From the NCBI GenBank assembly GCA_038040485.1, contig JBBPIE010000031.1, positions 18,873 through 82,872 on the forward strand: DNA of 64,000 nt, written 5' to 3'. The position numbers and the translations under genes were made by a program. The notes beneath the pieces were generated by a model. That model was not told the DNA's origin. It saw nothing but the letters and a program-made list of their open reading frames with translations, and ran no database searches. Of this stretch, positions 43,034 to 56,500 are shown piece by piece (within the stretch, counting starts at the first letter, position 1; every line of letters begins with the position of its first letter). Source of the DNA: Onstottus_B arcticum. Lineage in GTDB: Bacteria > Acidobacteriota > Blastocatellia > UBA7656.

Positions 43034-45880
43034 ATGGACTGGAAGAAATACGTACGCGAACATCTAACGCCTTTGGATCTCGGGCCTGCGCGCGAGTTCG
43101 AGATGGTTGACGAGATGGCACAGCACCTCGAAGCCATCTACGAAGAGGCATTGGCTGACGGCGCTTCCGAACAGGACGCATTCGCGCGAGCGGCCGCTCA
43201 CGTAAAGGACTGGCGGCTTTTGGAGTGCGAGCTTATTCGCGCCAAACATCCGATAGCCGGCGTGTGGATGAACAGACGTCTTGCTGCGGAAGCCCGGATC
43301 GAATCGCCAAACGGAACAGGAGGAATCGGTATGGGATCGCTTGTTCAGGACCTGAGATACGCGGCACGGATGCTGCTCAAGAGCAAAGCTTTTACTGCGA
43401 TAGCGGTGCTTTCGCTCGCGCTTGGCATCGGAGCCAACACTGCTTTGTTCAGCCTGGTCGACGCAGTGTTGCTGAAGACGCTGCCGGTCAAAAAGCCGAA
43501 TGAGCTGGTGCTGTTCAACTGGCTCTCCGGCCCACGAGGCTTGTCTCGAGGGATCATGGGAAGTGTTCAAACTGATCCGGCCAACGGAATGCGAACGAGC
43601 ACATCCTTTTCCTATCTCGCCTTCGAGCGACTTCGCGATAACAACGAGACACTGGCGGATGTCTTCGCGTTCGCTCCGCTCCATCAATTGAACGTCAGCG
43701 TGGATGGACAGCCAGAGATCGCCACTGGCCAGCTCGTCTCAGGTAGCTACTACGCCGGGTTGGGTGTGCGAGCAATCATGGGCCGGCTAATAACGGCCGA
43801 CGATGACAACCCCAGCGCGTCGCCCGTTGCAGTGATTACGCATCGCTACTGGCAGCGGCGGTTCGGGCAAGATCCGGAGGCCGTGGGCAAGACGGTCACG
43901 GTGAACAACGTGGCTTTTACAATCATCGGGATCACTCCGCCTGATTTCTTCGGAGCGTCGGAGGTTGGCTGGTCGCCCGATCTTTCAATTCCCTTTTCGA
44001 TGCAATCGCAGGTGAGTCCACACGAACCCAGCCTAAACGGACCATGGTTCTGGTGGTTACAAATCATGGGGCGGTTGAATCCCGGTGTGACAGCCGAGCA
44101 AGCGGCCGCCAGTTTCGAGAGCGTCTTTCAACAGAGCGCGCAGGAAGGTTGGACAGCCGCAGTGACCCGTTTCCCGCCACAGGGACAATCGCAGAATCCG
44201 GCTCCGCGTGACGTGCCAACGCTTAGAGCATCGTCCGGCAGCCAGGGGCTTACCAACTTGCGCGCCGCGTATTCGCAACCGTTGAAGATCTTGATGGGGA
44301 TCGTCGGGCTTGTGCTGCTGATCGCCTGCGCCAATGTCGCCAACCTGCTCCTTGCTCGAGCCGCCACGCGACAGAAAGAGATCGCGATACGGCTGGCCAT
44401 CGGCGCCAGCCGCTGGCGACTGGTTCGGCAACTGCTTACTGAAAGTCTGCTTCTCGCAACGCTGGGTGGCGCAGTCGGTGTGTTGTTCGCGTACTGGGGC
44501 AAAGACCTGCTTCTGGTCTTGCGCCCCTGGGGAGGCGGTGAACTCGCGCTGGATCTCAAACTTGATCTGCGTGTGCTGGGCTTCACGATTGTTGTATCGC
44601 TCTTAACCGGTCTGGTGTTCGGACTCGCGCCCGCGTTGCGTGTGACGCGCATTGATCTGACACCCGCGCTTAAGGACAACGCCAGAAGCGCGACCGGCGG
44701 TTCTCGATCACTGCTGACCAAGTCGCTGATCGTCGTGCAGGTAGCGATGTCGCTGGTGTTGCTGGTGAGCGCGGGACTGTTCGTCCGCACGCTGCGTAAC
44801 TTGCAAAACGTAGATCTCGGATTCAATCGCGAGAACCTGCTACTGTTCAGCGTTGAGCCGGGTTTGAACGGCTATGACAGGCCGCAGATGGCACAGCTCT
44901 ATCGGCGAATGACTGAACGCCTCGAAGCTGTGCCCGGCGTGCGCTCGGCGACCGTCTCACTTATTCCGCTGCTCAGCGGCCAGGCCCAAACCAGAGGCAT
45001 CGTCGTGCAGGGATACACACCGCAGCCCGGCGCAGAGGACGAAGCCAAGGTCAATACGGTTGGGGCGCGTTTTTTCGAAACGATGGAGATGCCCATATTG
45101 TTGGGGCGCGGACTGAGTACGCGCGATGAGGAAACTGCGCCCAAGACAGCCGTGATCAATCAGTTGATGGCGCACAAGTACTTTGGGGATGAAAACCCGC
45201 TGGGACGGCGATTCGGATTCGGAGGCCCTGAAACCAGCGGGCAGATCGAAATCGTCGGAGTCACCGGAGACGCAAAATATACCGACATGCGCAGCGAAAC
45301 CCAACCGACCATCTACCTCCCATATCTGCAAAGTATTCCGCGGCATGCGACTTTCATTGTGCGCACATCCGGGAACGCCGCAGCGATGGCGACGCCGATT
45401 CGCGAAGCAATGCACGAAGTGGACAGCAATCTACCTCTGACCGATGTCAAGACCCAGAGCCAGCAAGCCGACGACTCGCTCGCGCAGGAACGGCTCTTCG
45501 CCACGCTCTCGAGCTTCTTCGGGGTGCTTGCCCTGCTGCTGGCATGCGTCGGGCTTTATGGCGTGATGTCTTACGGAGTGGCGCGGCGGACGAACGAGAT
45601 CGGTATTCGCATGGCGCTCGGCGCGTCGGCTCCGCGAGTTACAAGAATGGTGATGCGCGAAACGATGGGAGTCGTTCTGCTCGGCGTCGTGATCGGATTG
45701 GGCGCGGCGGTGGCCACCACACGTTTGATTGCCGCGATGCTTTTCGGACTTGCTCCGACCGATCCGGTGACGATCTCGGTGGCCGTTCTGCTGATGACCG
45801 GCGTTGCCGCGGTCGCGGGCTACCTGCCCGCGCGAAGAGCGGCGCGCGTCGATCCGATGGTTGCGCTTAGGTATGAATAA
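43034..45880 (+). CDS. ABC transporter permease of the acidobacterial duplicated orphan permease (ADOP) type
   Basis: The 948-residue protein has a cytoplasmic N-terminal helical region of about 90 residues (FEMVDEMAQHLEAIYEEALA), then two MacB/FtsX-type units. Each unit has one membrane segment (AVLSLALGIGANTALFSLVD near 125; SLLTKSLIVVQVAMSLVLLV near 560), a periplasmic MacB domain and three further segments, the last ending PARRAARVDPMVALR. No ATPase gene is nearby, which is the 'orphan' feature. The PadR gene and operator directly upstream are the usual companions. The cargo is unknown; related MacB systems move peptides, drugs or lipoproteins. Confidence 0.93.
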   Translation: MDWKKYVREHLTPLDLGPAREFEMVDEMAQHLEAIYEEALADGASEQDAFARAAAHVKDWRLLECELIRAKHPIAGVWMNRRLAAEARIESPNGTGGIGMGSLVQDLRYAARMLLKSKAFTAIAVLSLALGIGANTALFSLVDAVLLKTLPVKKPNELVLFNWLSGPRGLSRGIMGSVQTDPANGMRTSTSFSYLAFERLRDNNETLADVFAFAPLHQLNVSVDGQPEIATGQLVSGSYYAGLGVRAIMGRLITADDDNPSASPVAVITHRYWQRRFGQDPEAVGKTVTVNNVAFTIIGITPPDFFGASEVGWSPDLSIPFSMQSQVSPHEPSLNGPWFWWLQIMGRLNPGVTAEQAAASFESVFQQSAQEGWTAAVTRFPPQGQSQNPAPRDVPTLRASSGSQGLTNLRAAYSQPLKILMGIVGLVLLIACANVANLLLARAATRQKEIAIRLAIGASRWRLVRQLLTESLLLATLGGAVGVLFAYWGKDLLLVLRPWGGGELALDLKLDLRVLGFTIVVSLLTGLVFGLAPALRVTRIDLTPALKDNARSATGGSRSLLTKSLIVVQVAMSLVLLVSAGLFVRTLRNLQNVDLGFNRENLLLFSVEPGLNGYDRPQMAQLYRRMTERLEAVPGVRSATVSLIPLLSGQAQTRGIVVQGYTPQPGAEDEAKVNTVGARFFETMEMPILLGRGLSTRDEETAPKTAVINQLMAHKYFGDENPLGRRFGFGGPETSGQIEIVGVTGDAKYTDMRSETQPTIYLPYLQSIPRHATFIVRTSGNAAAMATPIREAMHEVDSNLPLTDVKTQSQQADDSLAQERLFATLSSFFGVLALLLACVGLYGVMSYGVARRTNEIGIRMALGASAPRVTRMVMRETMGVVLLGVVIGLGAAVATTRLIAAMLFGLAPTDPVTISVAVLLMTGVAAVAGYLPARRAARVDPMVALRYE

Positions 45881-45905
45881 TGGGTACGCGAGAGTCTGAG
45901 ACCGT

Positions 45906-45992
45906 GTAGGGGCGGCCCTGGCCGCCCCAGACTGTCGATTCCGCAAGCTCGCACTATTGCGATCTGGGGCGGCCACGGAGTGCCGCCCCTAC
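45906..45992. repeat. GGGGCGGCC-type inverted repeat
   Basis: The left arm 45906-45931 and right arm 45963-45992 share TAGGGGCGGCC/GGCCGCCCCTA ends and pair well, with one small bulge, around a 31-base loop. Each arm also folds on itself. The same words occur at 6301-6325 and 17501-17588, and a single half at 63937. The element lies upstream of the beta-lactamase-like gene. Confidence 0.85.
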
Positions 45993-46142
45993 TTGACGGA
46001 CCGAGATCACACCATGTGCTGGAATCACACCGCCCGACTGAGTCCCGTCCTATGATTGCAGCGCCCACGCGAATCCACCCGGCGGTTTCTTGACACGACC
46101 CGAACCGGCATTTATAGTCGCCCGCCAAAGGGAGAAAAACTC

Positions 46143-47405
46143 ATGAAGCTCACCAAACGCATACTGCCAATCGTATTGTGCTGTCTGCTCGCCGTCGCCG
46201 CTCCCGGCCAGAATGGAACGACCAACGGAACCGGGCTCGCTCCCGAACGCCTGGCGCGCATCGGAGCGGTGATGAACGAACACGTGGCGAAGGGCCGCAT
46301 CGCCGGAGCTATCGGCTTGATCGCGCGTCGTGGGAAGGTCAGCTACTTTGAGTCTTACGGCTTTCAAGACAAGGAAGCCTCAATTCCCATGCGCGAAGAT
46401 ACGATCTTCCGCATGTACTCGATGACCAAGCCCATCACCGGCGTCGCAGTGTTGATGCTCTACGAGGAAGGCAAGTTCTTTCTCACCGATCCGGTCTCCA
46501 AATATCTTCCCGAGTTCGCGAATATGAAGGTGGCGGTAGTGGAGAACGACGCAGAAACCGGCAAAGTCATTCGCGCCGTCCCCGCCCTACGCCAGATCAC
46601 GATACTCGATCTGCTGCGGCACACGTCCGGGATCGACTACCGCGGCCCCCAGGACACGGACGGCAAGCCGATCTACGAAAAGCTTGGAACGAATAACACC
46701 GATCAAACCATCGGCGAGATGGTTAAGAAGATCGCCCAGGCGCCGCTGGTTCATCAGCCCGGAACGATGTGGGAATACGGTCTGTCGATGGACGTGTTGG
46801 CGCGGCTGGTTGAAGTAGTGTCAGGCAAAACGTATGACAAGTTTCTCGAGGAGCGAATCTTCAAACCGCTGGCGATGGTGGACACTGGCTATAACGTTCC
46901 TGCCGAAAAGGCGAGCCGGTTTGCGCGGCTATACGCGCCCGACGGCCAGACGATCAAGCCTTCTACCGCACCGGCGCAGAGCGCGTATCTCAAGCCCGCG
47001 GTCAACTTCGGAGGCGGCTCGCAGTTGGTATCCACGGCACGCGATTATATGCGGTTCTGCCAGATGCTGCTGAACGGAGGTGAACTGGACGGCGTGCGTA
47101 TCCTGAGCCGCAAGTCAGTCGAGTTGATGTCGGCCGACCATCTGGGCGATATGCCCCGCGGCGCCGATCTGATGGGACCGGGCTACGGGTTCGGGCTGAC
47201 TGTCGCGGTGAGCCGCGGCGTTGGACGCTCCGGAGCGACAGGTTCGGCGGGCGAGTATTTCTGGGGCGGCGCTGCGGGCACTCGCTTCTGGATCGACCCA
47301 AAGGAGCAGATGATCGGGATATTCATGATTCAGATTCTGCCGCACACGAACCTGACGTACGGGACTCAATTCAGGCAATTGGCTTATCAAGCAATCTCGG
47401 ACTAG
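46143..47405 (+). CDS. Serine hydrolase of the beta-lactamase/esterase family, secreted
   Basis: I choose the ATG at 46143 (MKLTKRILPIVLCCLLAVAA), with GGGAG upstream; this gives 420 residues and a signal peptide. The class C beta-lactamase fold is shown by the catalytic SxxK in MYSMTKPITGVAVLMLYEEG and the YxN-like WEYGLSMDVLARLVEVVSG. The rear KxG-type strand is in a GGAAGTRFWIDP region. Relatives include esterases and D-amino-acid peptidases, and most do not hydrolyse antibiotics. The gene appears to stand alone. Confidence 0.9.
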   Translation: MKLTKRILPIVLCCLLAVAAPGQNGTTNGTGLAPERLARIGAVMNEHVAKGRIAGAIGLIARRGKVSYFESYGFQDKEASIPMREDTIFRMYSMTKPITGVAVLMLYEEGKFFLTDPVSKYLPEFANMKVAVVENDAETGKVIRAVPALRQITILDLLRHTSGIDYRGPQDTDGKPIYEKLGTNNTDQTIGEMVKKIAQAPLVHQPGTMWEYGLSMDVLARLVEVVSGKTYDKFLEERIFKPLAMVDTGYNVPAEKASRFARLYAPDGQTIKPSTAPAQSAYLKPAVNFGGGSQLVSTARDYMRFCQMLLNGGELDGVRILSRKSVELMSADHLGDMPRGADLMGPGYGFGLTVAVSRGVGRSGATGSAGEYFWGGAAGTRFWIDPKEQMIGIFMIQILPHTNLTYGTQFRQLAYQAISD

Positions 47406-47428
47406 CGGCCTGCCGCGGCTGTTTTTTT
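47405..47428 (+). terminator. Possible rho-independent terminator of the 46143 gene
   Basis: GCGGC and GCCGC (47405-47416) can form a short stem overlapping the stop codon, and a run of seven T follows at 47422-47428. The stem is short and separated from the T-run by five bases, so this is tentative. Confidence 0.35.
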
Positions 47429-47700
47429 CCTTGTTGAATTGACAGCAACCTCGCGCGCAGCTACAGTTAGGTCACATCATTGAGAGATGCTCCGCCGGGC
47501 GGGATGTCAGGCTCAGTGGATCAGAAGAGCCCCTCGTGATTGGCGAACCAGATTGGGCCGGCTTGTTGAGTTTGTTGGAGGCGTTTTCATAATCATATCG
47601 AGGCCCCGGCAGGCTTGGAATCATAAGGGAGTTCGGACTTCTGATCGTAGCAAGATCAGTGGAACAGAGATTCACTCAATCTCTTTGAAGAGGAGATCCC
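47429..47700. other. Intergenic region, no gene recognised
   Basis: About 270 bases between the beta-lactamase-like and cytochrome genes. No long hairpin and no conserved frame was found. GAAGAGGAG just before 47701 is the ribosome-binding site of the next gene. Confidence 0.45.
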
Positions 47701-49026
47701 ATGAAACGAATCGTTGGACTGTGCTTGAGCGCGGGCCTGGCCCTGGTAGCAGTTTCCGTGTGCGGGTGGCACGCAAGCGCGAGCGACAAAGCATCCGCTG
47801 TCACCTTCTCAAAGGACGTCGCGCCGATTCTGAACAAGAATTGCGCGTCGTGTCACCGTTCGGGCGAGATTGCTCCAATGTCGCTTCTCAGCTACAAGGA
47901 AGCGCGCCCTTGGGCTAAGTCTATTCGCCAGGTCGTCGTCGATCGCACCATGCCGCCGTGGCTTGCCGACCCGAAACACGGCGAGTTTGCAAACGACCGC
48001 CGGCTCTCACAAAAAGAGATCGACACGCTCGTCGCCTGGGTTGATGGCGGCGCCAAAGAGGGCGACGCGAAGGACCTGCCGCCAGCTCCAAAGTTCCCGG
48101 CGGAAGGCTGGAAGCTAGGCACGCCCGATGTAGTGCTGTCGATGACGCTTGAAGCAACCGTCCCCGCCGACGGCGTCGTCGCCTACCGTCACTTTGTCGT
48201 GCCGACGAACTTCACCGAAGACAAGTACATCCAATTCGCGGAGATCAAACGAGGCGACCCGAGCGTTGTCCACCACGTGATCGTCAGCGTGCGCGAGCCC
48301 GGCATGGGTCCGTTACCGCCCGCAGGCGAGATCAATCTTGGCGCGGCCGCGAATCGCGAAGGCGAGGCGCGAACGGCTCAACAGCAACCTGGTCAACGAG
48401 GAAACACTCAAGACGGGATGCTGGTCGGATGGGCGCCCGGCATGAGCCCGCTGCTCCTCAAGCCAGGCCAGGCCAAGCTCGTCAAGAAGGGCTCGGTGCT
48501 GATCTTCCAGATGCACTACACGACAAATGGCCAGGGAAGCAAAGATCGAACAAGCGTCGGCATCTACTTCGCCAAGACGCCTGTCGAGAAGCGAGTCATC
48601 ACGACCGGCGCAGTAGCTCGGAATCTGGTGATACCGCCGGGCGAACCGGGCTACGAATCGAAGGCCAGCTTCATCTTCAAGGAAGACTCGCACATCGTCA
48701 GCTTCATGCCGCATATGCACGTTCGCGGCAAGGACTTCGAGTACAAGCTGGTCTATCCTGATGGGACTTCAAAGATTCTTCTAAGCGTGCCCAGGTACGA
48801 TTTCAACTGGCAAATCGTTTACTACATGAAAGAACCAGTTGCCGCGCCGAAGGGGAGCCGGATCGACTGCGTTGCGCATCACGATAACTCCGAACGCAAC
48901 AAGTACAACCCCGACCCAACGAAAGAAGTGCGCTGGGGTCCGCAGACGTGGGAAGAGATGATGATCGGATGGCTGGACTACACCATCGACGGACAGGATC
49001 TCAGGACCGAAACCGCGTCCAAGTAG
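47701..49026 (+). CDS. Cytochrome c/copper monooxygenase-like protein (first of a tandem pair)
   Basis: The 441-residue exported protein (signal about 1-27) has a c-type heme site, CASCH, near residue 49 in the context FSKDVAPILNKNCASCHRSG, with a distal methionine candidate in TMPPWLAD. A larger C-terminal part follows with histidine motifs SVVHHVI, FQMHYTTNG and FMPHMHVRGKDF, and EEMMIGW. These have the spacing of the CuH and CuM ligands of the type II copper, ascorbate-dependent monooxygenase fold (PHM/DBH). The protein may use the heme to feed electrons to copper; that is inference. A close paralogue follows 75 bases downstream. Confidence 0.85.
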   Translation: MKRIVGLCLSAGLALVAVSVCGWHASASDKASAVTFSKDVAPILNKNCASCHRSGEIAPMSLLSYKEARPWAKSIRQVVVDRTMPPWLADPKHGEFANDRRLSQKEIDTLVAWVDGGAKEGDAKDLPPAPKFPAEGWKLGTPDVVLSMTLEATVPADGVVAYRHFVVPTNFTEDKYIQFAEIKRGDPSVVHHVIVSVREPGMGPLPPAGEINLGAAANREGEARTAQQQPGQRGNTQDGMLVGWAPGMSPLLLKPGQAKLVKKGSVLIFQMHYTTNGQGSKDRTSVGIYFAKTPVEKRVITTGAVARNLVIPPGEPGYESKASFIFKEDSHIVSFMPHMHVRGKDFEYKLVYPDGTSKILLSVPRYDFNWQIVYYMKEPVAAPKGSRIDCVAHHDNSERNKYNPDPTKEVRWGPQTWEEMMIGWLDYTIDGQDLRTETASK

Positions 49027-49100
49027 ACTCGCAACATTCACGGGCCGCGCACAGCGCGGTCCGTGTCAACCATCTGGAATCCGTCTCTCAGGAGGGCATC

Positions 49101-50366
<1,266 letters not shown>

Positions 50367-50396
50367 GGTCGAGTGGCGATCTCTTAGGCCAGAATC

Positions 50397-50428
50397 AACG
50401 GGCGGTCTCCCGCAAGAGGCCGCCCGTT
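50397..50428 (+). terminator. Strong GC-rich hairpin after the second cytochrome gene
   Basis: AACGGGCGGTCTC (50397-50409) pairs with GAGGCCGCCCGTT (50416-50428) over 13 bases with one G-T pair and a six-base loop. It is 31 bases behind the stop and separates this pair from the next gene. No T-run follows, so termination would be factor-assisted or weak. Confidence 0.6.
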
Positions 50429-50521
50429 CCTGCGTGCACGCGTACGGGTCAAGAACAATCCAGTGGAATATTCTTCGGTCATTCTTCGAAACTTCGATCA
50501 TACCTGCAGGAGGATGGATTA

Positions 50522-51430
50522 ATGCGTAGAACACTCATTTGCGTATCGGTTCTTTTGGTGGCTCAGTCTTTCGCCGCGGCCCAGACCCCGGACAAGCTCG
50601 AGGGCCGGTGGGCGGGCACCGTTGAAAGCCTGCAAGGAAAACAGCAGGCCGTTGCCACGTTCAAGAAAGACGGCGACAAGTACACCGGCACCATCACTGG
50701 CTTGCGCCCCGGGATGGACGCTTCTCTCAAGGACATCAAAATCGACGGCGACAAGGTCACTGCCAAGACTGAACTCGAAACGCCGCAGGGCAACGTCGCC
50801 ATCACCTACAGCTTCGTCGTTCAGGGCGACACCATGAAGGGCAAAGGCGAGGCTGAATTTGGCGGCCAGACTTTTGGTTTCGACTTTGACATGAAACGCG
50901 GCGGTGAAGCAGCCGCAGGACCGCAGCAGCCGCAGCCGCCTCCTCAGCCGAGGCGCGAGGTCCCTCAGCCTCAACAGAAGCAGTCGGCCAGTTATTTCGT
51001 CGGGCAGTGGACCTTTAAGTGGGTAGGCCGCGAGAGCCCGCTAGGTCCCGCTCCGAGAGAAGGAATCGCGACCTTCACACTTAGACCCGACGGCAAAACG
51101 ATCGACCTGCGCGTTGACGGCAAAGCCGACGAGAAACCGTTCAAAGAGAGCGCAGTGATCGTCTGGGACGAAGCGACAAAGATGATGACCGTTGCCGAAA
51201 AGTTGGCTAACGGCCTTCAGGTTCAGAGCAAGGGCGACTGGCGAAGCCCTATCTCGATACGATTCACCGTCGATCCCATCAAGGTCAAAGGACAAACGGT
51301 TCAGTTGAAGCGAATCATTTCCGTCGTGGCCGCGCACGCTTTCACCGTGACTGAAGAACTGTCGGAAGACGGCGGACCCTTTGTCCGGCTCGGCAGTGCG
51401 ATCTACTCGAGGGTGGGCGCCGACAAGTAA
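50522..51430 (+). CDS. Secreted two-domain protein with beta-rich repeats, unknown function
   Basis: The 302-residue protein has a signal peptide (MRRTLICVSVLLVAQSFAAA) and GGAGG upstream of the ATG. The first domain (about 22-125) reads KLEGRWAGTVESLQGKQQAV, KDGDKYTGTITGL and ITYSFVVQGDTMKGKGEAEF, which looks like a small beta-barrel often found in proteins of this phylum. A PQQPQPPPQPRREVPQPQQ linker joins a second domain (about 155-300) with YFVGQWTFKWVGRESPLGP and FTLRPDGKTIDLRVDG. Both could be lipocalin-like carriers. I cannot assign a function. Confidence 0.78.
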   Translation: MRRTLICVSVLLVAQSFAAAQTPDKLEGRWAGTVESLQGKQQAVATFKKDGDKYTGTITGLRPGMDASLKDIKIDGDKVTAKTELETPQGNVAITYSFVVQGDTMKGKGEAEFGGQTFGFDFDMKRGGEAAAGPQQPQPPPQPRREVPQPQQKQSASYFVGQWTFKWVGRESPLGPAPREGIATFTLRPDGKTIDLRVDGKADEKPFKESAVIVWDEATKMMTVAEKLANGLQVQSKGDWRSPISIRFTVDPIKVKGQTVQLKRIISVVAAHAFTVTEELSEDGGPFVRLGSAIYSRVGADK

Positions 51431-51438
51431 CCGTCAAA

Positions 51439-51515
51439 GTAGCATAGACTTTAGTCTGTGTCCGCGTCCTCGCTGAAAGAAATCCCAATCGGACACAGAC
51501 TAAAGTCTATGCTAC
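51439..51515. repeat. Perfect 25-bp inverted repeat
   Basis: The 25-mers at 51439-51463 and 51491-51515 are exact reverse complements around a 27-base loop. The left one is identical to the single copy at 42505-42529, nine kilobases away. The core, AGACTTTAGTCT, is itself a palindrome. It ends 45 bases before the start of the amidohydrolase gene and 9 bases after the end of the previous gene. Confidence 0.93.
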
Positions 51516-51559
51516 GTCGGAAGGCGGGACGACGAACAATCTTCATAGGAGGCAACCGT

Positions 51560-53095
<1,536 letters not shown>

Positions 53096-53309
53096 TTGGG
53101 GTGTGCCATCGAAAAATCGAGCAGAGGTCTTCTTTCTCTGCGAATGCAGCACGCGCGTGATCGCCGATGTGGTGACCGCGAAGTTGGACGTGTGCGAGGC
53201 GGCAGTGCTCCTACCAACCGAACCCGAAACGTCGGAACGCTCGATGAAGCTGCCTCGTTGGGCAACACAGACGAAGAGACCGAAATCGTGGAAGAACCAG
53301 TAGAGTACG

Positions 53310-53949
53310 ATGCCAATACCTGCCGATCCAAAGATCTATCACATCGTGCACGTCGACCGGCTGCCTTCGATTATCGCGGATGGTTCGCTCTGGTGTGACG
53401 CGGAGATCAGTCGTCGCTCCTCGCCCGGCACAACCATCGGTATGAACAGTATCAAACAGCGGCGGCTCGACCTGGTCCTGACCAACCATCTTTTCTTGCG
53501 TGTTGGCGACTGTGTGCCGTTTTATTTTTGCCCCCGATCTATCATGCTCTACCTAATCCACCAAGCGAATCATGCTGACTTGATCTATCGTGGTGGACAG
53601 CGCCCGATAGTTCATCTGGAGGCGGACATGCGGAAAACAGTCGCTTGGGCAGAAGCGCGTGGCGAGCGCTGGGCCTTCACTCTTTCGAATGCCGGCGCCT
53701 ACTATTTTGAAGACAGATGCGATGTGGCGCAGTTGGGCGAGATTGACTGGAACGCAGTGCAGGCCACGGACTGGCGTCAGCGCAAGGAAGGCAAGCAGGC
53801 GGAGTTCCTGATCGAACGCCAATTTCCCTGGGAGTTAGGTCTCACGTATCGGCGTAATATCAAGGCAGGTTTCCGATCAGGTCAACACAGCACTGCAAGC
53901 CGCGGTGCATAAGCCACCTATTGAAATTAGGCGTGATTGGTATTATTGA
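53310..53949 (+). pseudogene. darT: DarT ADP-ribosyltransferase toxin, frameshifted near the C-terminus
   Basis: The frame starts MPIPADPKIYHIVHVDRLPS and shows DarT features: IYHIVHVDRLPSI, GSLWCDAE, the conserved VPFYFCPRSIMLY loop and KQAEFLIERQFPWEL with the catalytic glutamate region. After PWEL the frame diverges and ends at 53912. In the +1 phase the expected end is read: IGVISRQVSDQV, then AVHKPPIEIRRDWYY with a stop at 53947-53949. The family would read WELVSRIGV, so one extra G at 53838-53839 explains the shift. DarT ADP-ribosylates thymidine on single-stranded DNA. The truncated product lacks the conserved WYY end. Confidence 0.9.
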
Positions 53950-53967
53950 GAAGAACGGAAACCAATT

Positions 53968-55008
53968 ATGATCGAATACAAGAAAGGCGACATACTTGGT
54001 GAGGACGTAGAAGCCCTCGTCAATACCGTCAACTGCGTCGGCATCATGGGGCGTGGCATCGCGCTTCAGTTCAAAAACGCCTTCCCGGAGAATTTCAAAT
54101 CCTATGCTGCCGCCTGTAGTCGAAACGAGGTGCGGCCCGGACGAATGTTCGTTTTCGAGACGAGCAAACTGACCAATCCGCGCTATATCATCAATTTTCC
54201 AACCAAGCGCCACTGGCGAGGCAAAAGCCGAATCGAGGACATAGAGGACGGACTTGTCGCGCTGGCGGGAGAAATCCGGTCTCGAAGCATCAGGTCGATT
54301 GCGATCCCACCGCTGGGCAGCGGGCTGGGGGGATTAAGCTGGTCCGAGGTGCAGCCACGCATCGAAGCGAACCTGAGAGAGTTCGGCGATAGGATCGTCA
54401 TCTTCCAGCCAAGCGACATGCCGGTGGATACGCGGACCAATCGTTCGAGCGATGTACCCAGGATGACGCCCGGGCGAGCGGCCCTTGTGGGGTTGATGCA
54501 TCGTTATCTTGGCGGCCTACTGGATCCGTTCATAACACTGCTTGAAGTACACAAACTCATGTATTTCATGCAGCAGGCGGGCGAGCCCTTGCGACTGCGC
54601 TACACGAAGGGGTTATTCGGACCCTATGCCGAGAACCTTCGGCACGTGCTGAAGGCTGTTGAAGGCCATCTGGTGTCGGGCTACGCCGATGGTGGTGATG
54701 CTCCCGACAAGCAATTGAAATTGGTGCCGGGCGCGCTGGAGGACACTGTTTCGTTCCTCAGGAACAAAAGCGAAACCCAAGCGCGTCTTGGCAGAGTTTC
54801 AGACCTTGTCGAAGGATTCGAGTCACCATTCGGCCTGGAGTTGCTGTCCACGGTTCACTGGATTGTCAGCAATGAACTGGTCGAAACCCAGGACGACGTG
54901 GTGGCGCTCACCTACGCCTGGAACGACAGAAAAAAACAGTTCTCGAGGCGCCAGATCGCGCTCGCAGTCGAAGTGCTGTCACTGAAGAACTGGATCAAGC
55001 TCAGGTAA
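53968..55008 (+). CDS. darG: DarG antitoxin (macrodomain plus DarT-binding domain)
   Basis: The 346-residue protein is intact. Residues 1-155 form a macrodomain (IEYKKGDILGEDVEALVNTV, NCVGIMGRGIALQFKNAFPE, IAIPPLGSGLGGLSW) that removes ADP-ribose from DNA. The C-terminal part (about 170-345; LEVHKLMYFMQQAGEPLRLR, KGLFGPYAENLRHVLKAVEG) is the region that binds DarT directly. The length and order fit DarG. The gene starts 18 bases behind the reconstructed DarT stop, so the two form an operon. Here the antitoxin remains while the toxin is frameshifted. Confidence 0.93.
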   Translation: MIEYKKGDILGEDVEALVNTVNCVGIMGRGIALQFKNAFPENFKSYAAACSRNEVRPGRMFVFETSKLTNPRYIINFPTKRHWRGKSRIEDIEDGLVALAGEIRSRSIRSIAIPPLGSGLGGLSWSEVQPRIEANLREFGDRIVIFQPSDMPVDTRTNRSSDVPRMTPGRAALVGLMHRYLGGLLDPFITLLEVHKLMYFMQQAGEPLRLRYTKGLFGPYAENLRHVLKAVEGHLVSGYADGGDAPDKQLKLVPGALEDTVSFLRNKSETQARLGRVSDLVEGFESPFGLELLSTVHWIVSNELVETQDDVVALTYAWNDRKKQFSRRQIALAVEVLSLKNWIKLR

Positions 55009-55037
55009 AATCGGATGAGTGATGGCCACCGTCACAA

Positions 55038-56039
<1,002 letters not shown>

Positions 56040-56147
56040 AGCCAATGCCTCCACAGTCGTGAGTGCTGGTTACCCTATCCGGAAGCTCATTAACAGTCAA
56101 TGACCTGAGCCTTCCGATGGCAGCGTACTCAACGCCCCGAAGGGGCA

Positions 56148-56280
56148 ACGGAATTTAGCCGGGGGCAAGTCCGCGCCACCCCCGGTTAAGTCCGCGCGTG
56201 ATCCGGCACCCCGGCCGGGGTGCGGGATTGTACGTACCTGGACCGGGGCCGGCGCGGACTTGCCCCCGGCTAAATTCCGT
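56148..56280. repeat. Perfect 30-bp inverted repeat
   Basis: The arms 56148-56177 and 56251-56280 are exact reverse complements (starting ACGGAATTTAGCC), around a 73-base loop. The loop itself carries smaller palindromes such as CACCCCGGCCGGGGTG. Flanking GCCCCGAAGGGGC and CGCCACTCTGTGGCG hairpins extend the structure on both sides. It lies in the 460-bp divergent gap between the cyclase and the S15 gene. Confidence 0.93.
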
Positions 56281-56500
56281 CGCCACTCTGTGGCGTTGCG
56301 CTCGGCGGCAACTCGATCCCCCAAACTTCACAAGCCCGCGACGCGATGCTATATTGCTGCTTCCTTCTTCAAGATCGCTGAATCAGGCGGGCGAACGGAA
56401 CTTCATCTCAGCGCGCGCACATCACGTTCTTCGCCACTACCGCCAACCAGAGATGCTGGCTTCAAATCTCGATTCCTCTAATGCGGGCGACGGAGGGCTA

